Positions 17,064 through 25,781 of a stretch of DNA of 64,000 nt are shown here, piece by piece (position 1 is the first letter of the stretch; every line of letters starts with the position of its first letter). Position numbers and translations under genes: made by a program. Source of the stretch: Nocardia blacklockiae (GTDB lineage Bacteria; Actinomycetota; Actinomycetes; Mycobacteriales; Mycobacteriaceae); NCBI RefSeq assembly GCF_015477355.1, contig NZ_JADLRJ010000021.1, positions 16,131 through 80,130 on the forward strand, written 5' to 3'. The notes under the pieces are model-generated. The model worked only from the letters and a program-made list of their open reading frames with translations. It ran no database searches and was not told the DNA's origin.

Positions 17064-18467
17064 ATGACGCTATCGGAAACCACGCACATCGGGCATGTCG
17101 CGATGTCGAACCGTAGCCGTGACGTAGAAGACTGTTCCGGCAACGGGTTTCGTCCCCCCGCGCGCCGCGAGACACGTCTCGCGCAGGACGGCGTCACCGT
17201 ACACCGCAGCGCCTACGGCCCACCACCTCGGATTCCCCAGCTGCCGGTGGCGGCGTGGCGAACCGATGAGATGCGTAACGCCTTGCACAGCAAGGACATC
17301 GGCGCCGTGTTGCGCGCGTGGCGGCACCACGAGATCCATGGTCTGCGCCCGATCCCGCAGACGGTGCTCGCTCGGGCGCTGGGCATTACGCAAGGTCAGC
17401 TCAGCCGAATCGAGAACGGTCGCAACCGGGTTCGCGACCTCGACAAGCTCAGCCACTACGCGCGGGTGCTCGGAGCCCCGGCCGAGTTGTTGTGGTTCGA
17501 ACTGGGTGACACCGCAGCGCCGGCCGAGCCGGCCGCGGAGCGGCTCCGACTACCGAACGGCGCCCTCGTCGCAACCTCTGCGCGCGCACCCGGACCGGTC
17601 CTCGCCGAGTCGCTGCTGTCCACGCTCGACGAGTACGTGCGCGCCGACCGGCTGGCGGGATCGTCTCCGCTGCTCCCGGTCGTTACTCAGCAGGAGCGGT
17701 TCATCGACGATCTCGAGCAGTCGGGCAGCGCGGCTGTCCGCTCGAAATTGCGTGCCGTGCACGCTCGATTCGCCGAATTCCTCGCGTGGCTACACCAGGA
17801 TTCCGCGAACCTGCCCGCCGCGGCGGAATGGGCCGCGCGTGCCGCGGCACTCGCCCGCGAAGCCGGGGACGACCACCTCCTGTCCTATATCCGCTTACGG
17901 CAGAGCAGCGTCGCCGCGGACGTGGGGGATGCGCACGAGACGCTCTATCTCGCCCAGGCGGCACTGCACGATACGGGGGATCTGACGCACCGGCACCGTG
18001 CGATGGCGCAGTGTCAGTTCGCCCACGGATACGCCCGTCTCGGCGATGTCGACAACTGCCGCCGTGCTCTCGACCGTGCGACTCGGCACGCCGCGCGACC
18101 CGCCGAAGCCGCCGACCTCGCGCGGCACTGCACACCGGACTATGTCGCCATGGAAGCGGCGCTCTGCCTGATCGATATCGGGCACCCCGAACAGGCGATA
18201 GATTTGCTGGAACCACGATTGCCGGGTTGGCGTCCGGAGAATCGACGCGACTTCGGCCGGAGCCTGGCTGTTCTCGCCCTTGCTCTGGCTGCCGCCGGAG
18301 AGCCCGACCGGGCGGTCGAAGTCGCGCGGCACGCCCTCGTGGTCGTCGCCGAGACCCATTCCGCGCGCACCGAAATCCAGCTCTACCGACTGGTCCGGCA
18401 ACTGCACGCGACCGGAGCGCACGACCACGCGGCCGAACTTCGCATCGCCCTGCACGGCGCTCTGTAG
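17064..18467 (+). CDS. XRE-family regulator with helical repeat sensor region (zinc ribbon lost)
   Basis: A 467-residue regulator. An XRE helix-turn-helix lies around residues 100-140 (ALGITQGQLSRIENG), followed by about 300 residues of helical, TPR-like repeats typical of large actinobacterial XRE regulators. It is a full-length paralogue of the next gene. That paralogue has a CxxC...CxxC zinc ribbon at its N-terminus; here the aligned region (ETRLAQDGVTVHRSAYG against GTRLARDNSTSRCAACG) has lost the cysteines. An ATG at 17064 and a TTG at 17052 are both possible starts. It lies just downstream of the prenyl synthase gene, on the same strand, with 255 bases between. Confidence 0.8.
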   Translation: MTLSETTHIGHVAMSNRSRDVEDCSGNGFRPPARRETRLAQDGVTVHRSAYGPPPRIPQLPVAAWRTDEMRNALHSKDIGAVLRAWRHHEIHGLRPIPQTVLARALGITQGQLSRIENGRNRVRDLDKLSHYARVLGAPAELLWFELGDTAAPAEPAAERLRLPNGALVATSARAPGPVLAESLLSTLDEYVRADRLAGSSPLLPVVTQQERFIDDLEQSGSAAVRSKLRAVHARFAEFLAWLHQDSANLPAAAEWAARAAALAREAGDDHLLSYIRLRQSSVAADVGDAHETLYLAQAALHDTGDLTHRHRAMAQCQFAHGYARLGDVDNCRRALDRATRHAARPAEAADLARHCTPDYVAMEAALCLIDIGHPEQAIDLLEPRLPGWRPENRRDFGRSLAVLALALAAAGEPDRAVEVARHALVVVAETHSARTEIQLYRLVRQLHATGAHDHAAELRIALHGAL

Positions 18468-18733
18468 CCGTCGAGACAAGAGATTCCGCGCGCCGCGGCC
18501 GGAGTATTCCGCCGGAGAGGCCCGAGGAAAACTTCCGGTCGGTATTATAAATCGCTCCGAATGAGGCACGGGTATGCGCCCGTCGCATATTTCTTATACA
18601 TCCTCGAGATCTCGGTAGTTCGCCTGGTCCGCCGGATATCATTGAGCTATCGGCCGGATAATGTCGAGCACGTAATGACGGAGTACGACGCGGCCCTCTA
18701 CGGCGATGGATTCTACTGATAAGAGGCTGGTGT

Positions 18734-20104
18734 TTGGATGTGACGAACCCGGGAATTGTCCGATCGACAATCGACTCCGATTCGCGGGCATGTATGCGCT
18801 GCGGAACCCGGCTGGCGCGGGACAACAGCACATCTCGGTGTGCTGCCTGTGGCCGGGCCGGTCGGGGCCTCCCGCAACTGCCGGCAGCGGCTTGGCGCAG
18901 CGGCGCGATTCGTAACGCCCTGCGCGACAAAGACATAGGCTCCGTGCTGCGTGCGTGGCGGCGTCACGGAGCACACGGGCCGCGGCCCGTCCCGCAAACC
19001 GTGCTCGCGCACGAACTCGGAATCACGCAGGCTCAACTGAGCCGAATCGAGAACGGCCGCCATCGCGTCCGAGATCTGGACAAACTCACCCACTACGCAC
19101 GCACGCTCGGCATACCGACCGAACTGCTGTGGTTCGAACCCGACGATCCGGCGCCGCGTCCGCGGGCGGTGGAGCCGCTGCAACTTCGCAACGGCGCCGA
19201 GATCGCCACCGCCACCTCGGTTTCCGAACCCGGGCTCGCCGATTCGCTGCTGGCGACGCTCGACGAGTACGTGCTCGCGGACCGGCTCGCCGGCTCGCGT
19301 GCGCTGCTGCCGATCGTCACCCAGCAGGCGAAGTTCATCGAACATCTCCAACACACCGGTCATGCCGGTAGCCGTGCGGAACTGCGCGGCGTGCGAGCCC
19401 GCTTCGACGAGTTTCTCGGCTGGTTGCATCAGGATGCCGGAAATCTCCCCGACGCCATTCGTTGCACCGCGCATGCCGGGCGTCTGGCCCAGCGGTCACG
19501 CAATTATCAACTCCTGTCCTACATCCGTGCGCGGCAGAGCAGTCTGGCTGCGGACGCCGATGAAGGCCACGCGACGGTGGACCTCGCCCGCTCGGCGCTG
19601 CGCGCCCCGGCGGAACTGACACACCGGCAGCGCGCGATGGCGTTGTGCCAGCTCGCCCATGGGCATGCCAGGATCGGCAATTCCGACGACTGCTTGCGTG
19701 CGCTCGATCGAGCGGCCCGGCATGCGGCACATCCCGACGCCGACAGCGGCGCTCTCGCCCACCATTGCACGATCGACTACGTCGTCATGGAAACGGCGGA
19801 CTGCCTCATCGAGCTGGGCCGCCCCGCGCAGGCCATCGAGATCCTCGAACCCCTGCTACCGCATTGGCCGCCCGAGGACCGCCGTGATCTCGGCCGCAGC
19901 CTGGCCCTCCTCGCTGTCGCGCTGGCACGGACCGACGATCTCGACCGAGCCCTCGACGTGGCCGAGCACGCACTGGCGATCGCCGCCGAAATTCCCTCGG
20001 CGCGAATCGAACGCCCGCTGCATCGCCTCGTTCGCCAGCTGCACATCGCGGGAGAGCCGGAGAAGGCGGCCGAACTCCGGACCGCAGTCGACAATGCACT
20101 CTGA
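18734..20104 (+). CDS. XRE-family regulator with N-terminal zinc ribbon and helical repeat region
   Basis: A 456-residue paralogue of the preceding gene. Residues about 21-41 form a zinc ribbon (CMRCGTRLARD... CAACG), the common N-terminus of this actinobacterial regulator group. The HTH reads ELGITQAQLSRIENG, and the long C-terminal part has repeated LDEYV, RALDRA and helical-pair units. The start is taken as TTG 18734, seven bases after AAGAGG; a GTG at 18740 is also possible. It is a probable regulator of the terpene locus or of a nearby function, inferred from position only. Confidence 0.8.
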   Translation: MDVTNPGIVRSTIDSDSRACMRCGTRLARDNSTSRCAACGRAGRGLPQLPAAAWRSGAIRNALRDKDIGSVLRAWRRHGAHGPRPVPQTVLAHELGITQAQLSRIENGRHRVRDLDKLTHYARTLGIPTELLWFEPDDPAPRPRAVEPLQLRNGAEIATATSVSEPGLADSLLATLDEYVLADRLAGSRALLPIVTQQAKFIEHLQHTGHAGSRAELRGVRARFDEFLGWLHQDAGNLPDAIRCTAHAGRLAQRSRNYQLLSYIRARQSSLAADADEGHATVDLARSALRAPAELTHRQRAMALCQLAHGHARIGNSDDCLRALDRAARHAAHPDADSGALAHHCTIDYVVMETADCLIELGRPAQAIEILEPLLPHWPPEDRRDLGRSLALLAVALARTDDLDRALDVAEHALAIAAEIPSARIERPLHRLVRQLHIAGEPEKAAELRTAVDNAL

Positions 20105-20227
20105 TTTCGCCGGGTGGCTGTTCCCCGACCGCATGAAAGCCGTTCATTCCGTGCCGGCGCTGGACGAGCGGCTCCGCACCGAGGTTTCGGGACCGCGGAT
20201 GGCGTCCTCGAGGGCGCGCGCCCGGTG

Positions 20228-20758
20228 TCAGTGGTTCGGCAGCACCCGGTAGACGATTTCCACCGCACCGCCGTCCAGCGGCCGCGAACTTTCGAATTCC
20301 AGGCCGGTCTGTGGATTCAGCGAATCGGTCAGGCGCATGCCGCTGCCGACGAAGAACGGCAGCACCACGAGTTCGAGTTTGTCGACCACACCGAGGGAGC
20401 GGTACGTCTCGATCGTGCCGGGGCCGCCGATGAGATGGACGTCGCCGCCGCGGTTGGCCGCGCGGATCTTCTCCAGCAGCCGCTCCGGATCGTCGTCGAC
20501 GGTCACATCGTCGGGAGTGCCCTCGGGCCGGTGGGAGCCGAGCACGAAGACCTCCAGGTCCGGCCAGGGCCAGCGATCGGCGGTCAGCGCGGGCTCGAAG
20601 GTGGTGCGGCCCATCAGGGCGGCCTCGCAGGTTTTCAGGAATTCGGCGATGCCGTGACTGCCCGGACCGTGTGTCGGATCGATGACCTGGGGCGGCCACC
20701 CATCCGGAGTCGTCACATAGCCGTCAGCGGACACGCACAGGCGGGCCAGGATTTGCAC
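20228..20758 (-). CDS. Dihydrofolate reductase-family protein (RibD C-terminal type)
   Basis: A 176-residue single-domain protein of the RibD_C/DHFR fold: ARLCVSADGYVTTPDGW at the N-terminus, ALMGRTTFE in the middle, HLIGGPGTIETYRSLG and KLELVVLPFFVGSG towards the end. Such stand-alone proteins are probable NADPH-dependent reductases of unknown substrate. The GTG at 20758 is used because AAGGAAG precedes it; the frame continues upstream without a signal and would give a long non-homologous extension. Confidence 0.8.
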   Translation of the reverse strand: MQILARLCVSADGYVTTPDGWPPQVIDPTHGPGSHGIAEFLKTCEAALMGRTTFEPALTADRWPWPDLEVFVLGSHRPEGTPDDVTVDDDPERLLEKIRAANRGGDVHLIGGPGTIETYRSLGVVDKLELVVLPFFVGSGMRLTDSLNPQTGLEFESSRPLDGGAVEIVYRVLPNH

Positions 20759-20916
20759 GAGTTCTTCCTTTCGTCGATTCACAGATGAGACGGCGCGTGT
20801 GGTCGGAATTCGTCGGTCGACGCGATCGGCTGCGTCGGCCCCGTCGTGGTGCGCAGTGTTCGGTTGTCGGCGCCCAGTCGCCGAGCCTTGTGCCAGAACA
20901 GTTCTGAGCTCCGCGT

Positions 20917-21012
20917 TCACGACGGATCGTCGCGGGTGCGGTGTGTGCGAAGCCCGTCGATGACGATCGAGAGCAGCCGCGGCCCTCGGGCGTCGAGTTC
21001 GGCATCGGGTGG
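20917..21012 (-). pseudogene. Possible C-terminal remnant of a TetR-type regulator
   Basis: Just downstream of the hydrolase stop, a minus-strand frame reads ELDARGPRLLSIVIDGLRTH before stopping at 20917. This looks like the end of a TetR regulator (a helix of the RLLSIVIDGL kind). No upstream part or helix-turn-helix is present, since the hydrolase gene occupies that space in another frame. It could be chance in a GC-rich frame. Confidence 0.3.
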
Positions 21013-21016
21013 CCGG

Positions 21017-21901
21017 TCAGTCGATAAGGTCGCGTACTGCTTCGACGACGGTTTCGGGGCGTTCTTCCGGCAGAAAATGCCCGCATTCGACTGTTGCGGT
21101 GCGCAGGTCCGTTGTCCACGCCGACCAGAGGGCCTGGGGGTCGAACGGGAGGACGCGCTCGCCGGGGTCTTGCCAGAGCGCGGCGACCGGCATGGCGAGG
21201 CGGCGCCCGGCCCGGCGATCCGCCTCGTCGTGGCGGTTGTCGACATACGCGCTCGCGCGATAGTCGGCGCAGACCGCGGCGATCGCCTCGCGGCTGCGGG
21301 CGGCGTCCAGATATTCGGCACGGATCGCGGCGGGGATCGCGTCGCGGTCTCGGGTCCAGCTGTCGAGGAAATGCCCGAAGAACAGATCGGGATCGGCTCG
21401 AATCATACGTTCGGCGATATCGCCGGGCTGAGCGAGCAGATACAGGTGGAATGCGAAAATTCCCGCCGTCCCGTGCAGGGTGGCCCACATATCGGCCGCC
21501 GGCAGGACATCGAGGATCGCCACATGGCTGATCGCCTCGGGGTGATCCAGGCCGGCGCGGAAGGCGACGAGCCCGCCGCGGTCATGTCCGACGAGGGCGA
21601 ATCTGCGATGGCCCCACGATCGCATGAGCTCGATGATGTCGGTGGCCATCGTTCGTTTGCTGTAGGTGTCGGTGCCAAGTATGTCGGCGGGTTTGTCGCT
21701 TTCGCCGTAGCCGCGCAGATCCGGGCAGACCACCCGGTGGTCTCGGGCGAGGTCGGTGGCGACGTGACGCCACGCCAGATGCGTCTGCGGGAATCCGTGC
21801 AGGAGCACCACCGGCGCGCCGGAGCCGGCCGTGGCGACGTTGAGCGCGACGTCGCCGACCCGAACGCGGTCGTAGGTGAACTCCGCGATGCTGCCACCCA
21901 T
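21017..21901 (-). CDS. Alpha/beta hydrolase, haloacetate-dehalogenase/epoxide-hydrolase-like
   Basis: A 294-residue alpha/beta hydrolase. The oxyanion motif is LLHGFPQT, the DRGxGxS-type loop reads PDLRGYGESDKP, the nucleophile is D107 in VGHDRGG, and the histidine lies in VECGHFLPEE. The GHDRGG pattern with Asp nucleophile is shared by fluoroacetate dehalogenases and epoxide hydrolases, so a C-halogen or C-O cleaving enzyme is likely; the substrate is unknown. The ATG at 21901 begins the homology and no better upstream start is visible. Confidence 0.8.
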   Translation of the reverse strand: MGGSIAEFTYDRVRVGDVALNVATAGSGAPVVLLHGFPQTHLAWRHVATDLARDHRVVCPDLRGYGESDKPADILGTDTYSKRTMATDIIELMRSWGHRRFALVGHDRGGLVAFRAGLDHPEAISHVAILDVLPAADMWATLHGTAGIFAFHLYLLAQPGDIAERMIRADPDLFFGHFLDSWTRDRDAIPAAIRAEYLDAARSREAIAAVCADYRASAYVDNRHDEADRRAGRRLAMPVAALWQDPGERVLPFDPQALWSAWTTDLRTATVECGHFLPEERPETVVEAVRDLID

Positions 21902-21959
21902 GCCGGCAGGATAGCCGCGGGCACCGACAATCCGGCGCGGTCGACAGCAAGGCCGGGTG

Positions 21960-22172
21960 TCAGGCCGCCGTGGGCGCGGATCCGTTTAGGCTGTGGCGAA
22001 TCCGGTCTTCGAGCTTGTTGATCGCCGCGAGTGACGACCAGGGATCGCTGCAGACGAGGGCGGGGAAGTCCATGCTGTAGGCGATGTAGGCGTGATCGGC
22101 CGGGGACCACCACGCCTCGGATCGGAGGCCGAGTAGCTGTTCGTCGACATCGGCGGGGCGCTGAGTTCTCAT
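21960..22172 (-). CDS. Small conserved-looking protein, function unknown
   Basis: A 70-residue soluble protein (begins MRTQRPADVDEQ) with a compact, non-repetitive composition including WWSPADHAYIAYSMDFP and a C-terminal helix INKLEDRIRHSLNG. The residue use looks like a genuine folded protein. I do not recognise the family. No strong ribosome site is visible. A DosR-like inverted repeat lies 166 bases upstream (22338-22366) and, being palindromic, could serve this gene. Confidence 0.5.
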   Translation of the reverse strand: MRTQRPADVDEQLLGLRSEAWWSPADHAYIAYSMDFPALVCSDPWSSLAAINKLEDRIRHSLNGSAPTAA

Positions 22173-22333
22173 AGGGCTACTATGCGCAGTCGCGGGCCGC
22201 GGAAACCGATGCCGAAGACCTCTGATTCCGGGGACGTCGGTCGGTTCGACGGACTCGCGTTCTTCCCGAGCTTTTCCGTTCCCGAGACGCGCATCGTTCG
22301 ACCGGTGGGCTCGGTCCCGCCTCGGCGCGTGCT

Positions 22334-22440
22334 GCGGTCCGAAAAGTGCTGTATGGGACTTTCGGATACGGAGATCGGTGACTTGTCGCGGCGGTACTGA
22401 CCGGCGTTCCGGCCGCCGTTGGATTGTCGGGCCGATTCGG
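22334..22440 (+). repeat. Copy A of a 105-base promoter-like repeat with a DosR-like inverted repeat
   Basis: This stretch closely matches 31962-32066. It begins with an inverted repeat (22338-22366) whose arms are TCCGAAAAGT and GGGACTTTCGGA, then shares ATCGGTGACTTG, CTGACCGG and the terminal TCGGGCCGATTCGG. Copy B leads directly into the DUF2231 gene. Copy A has no plus-strand gene behind it, only the end of a convergent membrane gene, so it is an orphan promoter unless it acts on the minus-strand gene at 22172. Confidence 0.75.
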
Positions 22441-22461
22441 GATAGCCCGGCATCTCACCGG

Positions 22462-23076
22462 CTATGTGTTCCGGCGCTGCCGACGATCAGTGTTTCCGTT
22501 CTGCCGTGCCGGGGGAAGGTATTTGGTCCAGTCGATGCGGGTGAGCAGGATAACGGCGGTGAGCAGGACGACTTGGAGGCCGATCCCGACCGGCGAGGTG
22601 AGCGAATCGAGGAATGTTTCGCCGAGGCTGCGCTCGGCGATGGTGGTGGTCACGGTGAGGTACACCGAATAGCTGACGAGCCTGCCCAGGATGTGCGCGA
22701 GGGTGATCGGGAGCAGACGCACACCCATCAGTCCGGCTGCTTCGAACATCTGTGCCGACGGCAGTGGAGAGATCAGAAAGATGGCGAGTCCGCCGAAGGA
22801 TCGCCCGCGATGGCCCGTGAGGTAATCGCGGGCGGCCTCCAGACTTTCTCGGCGGCGAGAGCTCAGGTGGTCGCGGAGACGGTTGGTGGCGGCGGCGAGC
22901 AGGTACCGGCCGGCGCCCGAAGCGCAGGCGCCGAGGACAGCCAGAGCGACCGGCTCGAGGCGCCAATTCAGTCCGAGCAACACCACTACCGCCGCGGTAG
23001 GTGGTCCGAAAGCGGGCATCAGATTCACCGCGAACACCACCGCGACGGCAGCCAGGTAGGGAAGCATCGCGTTCAC
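22462..23076 (-). CDS. Multi-pass membrane protein resembling the DedA/VTT group
   Basis: A 204-residue protein with about five hydrophobic segments (near residues 4-20, 23-50, 90-110, 120-145 and 170-190) and an interior stretch GRSFGGLAIFLISPLPSAQM that resembles the re-entrant loop of VTT/DedA-type proteins. That family is linked to lipid scrambling and membrane homeostasis; assignment here is tentative. The start is a GTG at 23076 with GGAGG six bases upstream; an ATG at 23067 is an alternative. The basic tail is cytoplasmic-like. Confidence 0.65.
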   Translation of the reverse strand: MNAMLPYLAAVAVVFAVNLMPAFGPPTAAVVVLLGLNWRLEPVALAVLGACASGAGRYLLAAATNRLRDHLSSRRRESLEAARDYLTGHRGRSFGGLAIFLISPLPSAQMFEAAGLMGVRLLPITLAHILGRLVSYSVYLTVTTTIAERSLGETFLDSLTSPVGIGLQVVLLTAVILLTRIDWTKYLPPARQNGNTDRRQRRNT

Positions 23077-23376
23077 GTGACCCCTCCGGCGAAATCGCTC
23101 GAGCATCTACTCGGCGGTACCATCCGGGTCGCGCGGTCGATCGTGTCGATGAGGCGGCCGCGGTCGGGCGAGCTGTCCAGCAGCAATACCGTGACGATCG
23201 TCGAGCGCAGTATGGGATCGTATTCCATGCTCCACGTGGACAGCTCCGACTGGGTCGTATGGGTTTCGCGGGGTGTCCATATCGATCGCCATTGCTCAGC
23301 GCGTCGGGTCGAATTCACGCACAACCAGTGTGATCGCACCGAAGATCAGCGGCGACGGACCGTTGGCAACGGCGGC

Positions 23377-23463
23377 GAGGACGAAAGCCCTATCGGTAGA
23401 GCAGCCGGCGACCGGCCGGCGTCTCCCGCGACGCCCATCGGTCGAGCAGGGCCTTCGGTCCCC
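23377..23463 (+). promoter_or_regulatory. Two DosR-like boxes upstream of the CBS-BON gene
   Basis: Within the 505-base gap before the CBS-BON gene, GAGGACGAAAGCCCTA (23377-23392) and AGGGCCTTCGGTCCCC (23449-23464) fit the GGGACC..GGCCCT form of the mycobacterial DosR site, the second in reverse orientation. Two boxes 70 bases apart, 190 to 120 bases before the start, fit a DosR-activated promoter. The rest of the gap, from 23077, shows no gene. Confidence 0.55.
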
Positions 23464-23581
23464 GTCGCGACCGACCCCGTGCCCTACCCGCGTCCGCGGC
23501 GGCCGGGTGAAATCGACAGTGCTGGAAGCGTTCGCGTCTTTCGGAGGAATTGGCCGCGTTGCTTGCTGAGAGGTGACCGCT

Positions 23582-24214
23582 ATGTACGCACGAGACGTGA
23601 TGAGTCGGCCGGTGGTGACAGTGGGGACGAAATCGACTCTGTCCGAGGCTATTTCGCTGCTGTCCGAGCTCGGATTCGCCGCGTTGCCGGTCGTCGACGA
23701 CCTCGGCCGGGTGGTCGGTGTGCTGTCGGAATCCGATGTGCTGGCCGCGGGAGCGGGCCGGCGCGGCGGGCCGGTCGAGGACGTGATGACGGTCCCGGCG
23801 GAGGTCGTCCATCCCGGCAGCGATGTCTCCGCCATCGCCGCCCGCATGCTGACCTCACGCCTGCGGTCGATGCCGGTCGTGGAGGCGGGAATCCTGGTCG
23901 GCATCGTCGCGCGCCGGGACCTGCTGCGCGCGCTGATCCGCGACGACACCGCGCTGGAGGCGAAAGTCCGTGCGCTGCTGGACATATACGCCGGGAGCCG
24001 CCGCCAGTGGTCGGTCGATGTGACCGATGGTCACGCGGTGGTCCGGGGCGGGTTCGCCGATTCCGAGGAACAGCACACCATCGCCGCACTGGCGCTGACC
24101 GTCGAGGGCATCGAGCATGTCGATATCGACGCCGAGGGCGCCACGCCCACCCGGTACCAGGCCGGGTCGCTCGCCGAACGGCTCCGGCAGGCCGCGGACG
24201 ATACCGTCGGCTGA
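23582..24214 (+). CDS. CBS-domain pair with C-terminal BON domain
   Basis: A 210-residue protein. Residues 1-60 and 65-125 are a CBS pair (ARDVMSRPVVTV and VEDVMTVPAEVV openings; GVLSESDVL and GIVARRDLLRA ends), which usually senses adenine nucleotides. Residues about 135-185 form a BON-like domain (WSVDVTDGHAVVRGGFAD...VEGIEHVDID). Hypoxic-response protein 1 of Mycobacterium tuberculosis (Rv2626c) is a CBS protein of the DosR regulon, and DosR-like boxes precede this gene too. The ATG at 23582 has AGAGG about 8 bases upstream; a GTG at 23573 is also in frame. Confidence 0.88.
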   Translation: MYARDVMSRPVVTVGTKSTLSEAISLLSELGFAALPVVDDLGRVVGVLSESDVLAAGAGRRGGPVEDVMTVPAEVVHPGSDVSAIAARMLTSRLRSMPVVEAGILVGIVARRDLLRALIRDDTALEAKVRALLDIYAGSRRQWSVDVTDGHAVVRGGFADSEEQHTIAALALTVEGIEHVDIDAEGATPTRYQAGSLAERLRQAADDTVG

Positions 24215-24235
24215 TCGCCCGGGCCAGGGACGCGG

Positions 24236-24775
24236 GTGTATTTCACGCTCGGGTGGGGTCTGCTGACCACGGCTGTCGTCGGAGCCGTCGGCGTCGGCGG
24301 GGCTATCGCCTCGGCAGCGATCACGCAGTTCTTCGCCGACAAGCGGTTCTCGCTGGAACGTCGCGACGCGCGCTACCAGGCGCAGCGCGAAGTGGTCGCG
24401 GAGGTGATCGCCGTCGCGACGAGGGTGTTGGCCAACAGCAGGCTGGTGACGACGGGCGCCCTCTCCCAGGCCGCACCGCGCTCGGTCCTGCCCGCCCTGA
24501 GCGGGCTGCAACACGACCGCGTGGTGATGCCGCTGGTCGTCGCGCGCTCGAAACTGATCGTGAGTGATGCGGACGTACTCAATTGCCTGTCGAGTGTCGG
24601 GGACAGCGCCGGCGAGGCGATGCGTTGCGCACTGGCGTTCGGCGAGAACCACGGCCCGGACTCGGCTGTCGCGGCGGCGGCCGCCCTGCGAGCGGTGGAC
24701 GATCTGGACAAGCGCGCCAACGAGCTGCTGATGACCGCGCGCGCACGTTTGACGGTCCCCGAACGTGGCAGGTAG
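24236..24775 (+). CDS. Membrane-anchored protein, function unknown
   Basis: A 179-residue protein with one N-terminal hydrophobic segment (about residues 6-32, TTAVVGAVGVGGAIASAAIT) followed by a mostly helical soluble part. No catalytic motif is seen. The start is a GTG at 24236, 21 bases after the CBS-BON stop, so the two are probably cotranscribed. Proteins of this layout (short anchor, helical domain containing QREVVAEVIAVATRVL) are common as unknowns in actinobacteria. Confidence 0.55.
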   Translation: MYFTLGWGLLTTAVVGAVGVGGAIASAAITQFFADKRFSLERRDARYQAQREVVAEVIAVATRVLANSRLVTTGALSQAAPRSVLPALSGLQHDRVVMPLVVARSKLIVSDADVLNCLSSVGDSAGEAMRCALAFGENHGPDSAVAAAAALRAVDDLDKRANELLMTARARLTVPERGR

Positions 24776-24800
24776 CGCGCGGTCCGACGGCCCGGTCACA

Positions 24801-24848
24801 AGTGACTTTCGGCTGTCCCGGCGAACACGCCCGCAGCGCGATGCTGAA
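24801..24848 (+). promoter_or_regulatory. DosR-like box and CTGA element before a universal stress gene
   Basis: AGTGACTTTCGGCTGTCCCG (24801-24820) is an imperfect DosR-type site. GATGCTGAA follows at 24840-24848, placing CTGA 40 bases after the start of GACTTT. The same box, spacing and following leader recur before 54492, and the geometry recurs at 44870, 22357 and 31984. Confidence 0.6.
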
Positions 24849-24887
24849 ACCCGAACACGGGGCATCGAGCCGAAAGGGCGTGGAATC

Positions 24888-25781
24888 GTGGAAGAAGACA
24901 CCGCGATCGTGGTGGCGGTCGACGGCTCGGCCGAGTCCTACCACGCGGCGGCCTGGGGCGCTGCCGATGCCGCGTGCCACGATGGACGGCTGCACCTGGT
25001 CACTTCGGTCGCGGGTGTGCTGGAAGCGGGTGTGGCCGCCGACTCGAACGACGAGTTCCTGCACCGGTTACAGACGGACGCGGACCGGATACTCGGCGAA
25101 GCGCGCCGCCTCGCGCGTGCTGCCGTGCCGGGCGTTGCCCCGGCCATCAGTACGGCGGTGATCCGCGAGCCGATCATTCCGTACCTTCTCGAACGGTCGC
25201 GCCGGTCGCGGATCGTGGCGGTCGGCAGTCGCGGACGGGGCGCCCTGCGGCGCGGTCTGCTCGGTTCGGTCAGCACGGCGGTGACCCGCCACGCGCACTG
25301 CCCCGTCGCGGTGGTGCGTGCGAACTCGGCGACGGATTCGCGATCGGCGCGCAAGCCGGTGCTCGTCGGGATCGACGGGAGCGAGAACAGCGTCCCCGCA
25401 GTCGAATTCGCGTTCGAGGAAGCATCGCGGCGCAAGGTCGGCCTGGTGGCTCTGCACGCCTGGAGCGATGCGAGCGCCGGGTTGGACGCGGCGATCATGG
25501 GCTGGGACACCATCCGGGGCACCGAGGACGCGGTGCTGGCCGAGCGTCTGGCCGGCTACCGGGAACGCTTCCCCGACGTCGCCGTGCGCCGAATCCTGGT
25601 GTGGGACAAAGCCGCCCGGTCCTTGCTCGACGAGTCCGACGATGCCCAGCTGGTGGTCGTCGGCAGTCACGGCCGTGGCGGGTTCGCCGGAATGCTGCTG
25701 GGCTCCACCAGTTCCGCGCTACTGCAGTCGGTCGACTGCCCGATCGTGATCGTGCGGGCGGCGGCACACGGAGCGAGCTGA
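24888..25781 (+). CDS. Tandem-domain universal stress protein
   Basis: A 297-residue protein of two UspA domains (about 1-145 and 155-297). Each ends with the ATP-binding signature G-x2-G-x9-G-S: VGSRGRGALRRGLLGSVSTA and VGSHGRGGFAGMLLGSTSSA. Tandem ATP-binding Usp proteins are typical DosR-regulon members in mycobacteria. The GTG at 24888 is used because the first domain begins at once (IVVAVDGSAES); the frame is open upstream into the promoter. The first 65 bases are almost identical to the truncated Usp gene at 55530. Confidence 0.9.
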   Translation: MEEDTAIVVAVDGSAESYHAAAWGAADAACHDGRLHLVTSVAGVLEAGVAADSNDEFLHRLQTDADRILGEARRLARAAVPGVAPAISTAVIREPIIPYLLERSRRSRIVAVGSRGRGALRRGLLGSVSTAVTRHAHCPVAVVRANSATDSRSARKPVLVGIDGSENSVPAVEFAFEEASRRKVGLVALHAWSDASAGLDAAIMGWDTIRGTEDAVLAERLAGYRERFPDVAVRRILVWDKAARSLLDESDDAQLVVVGSHGRGGFAGMLLGSTSSALLQSVDCPIVIVRAAAHGAS

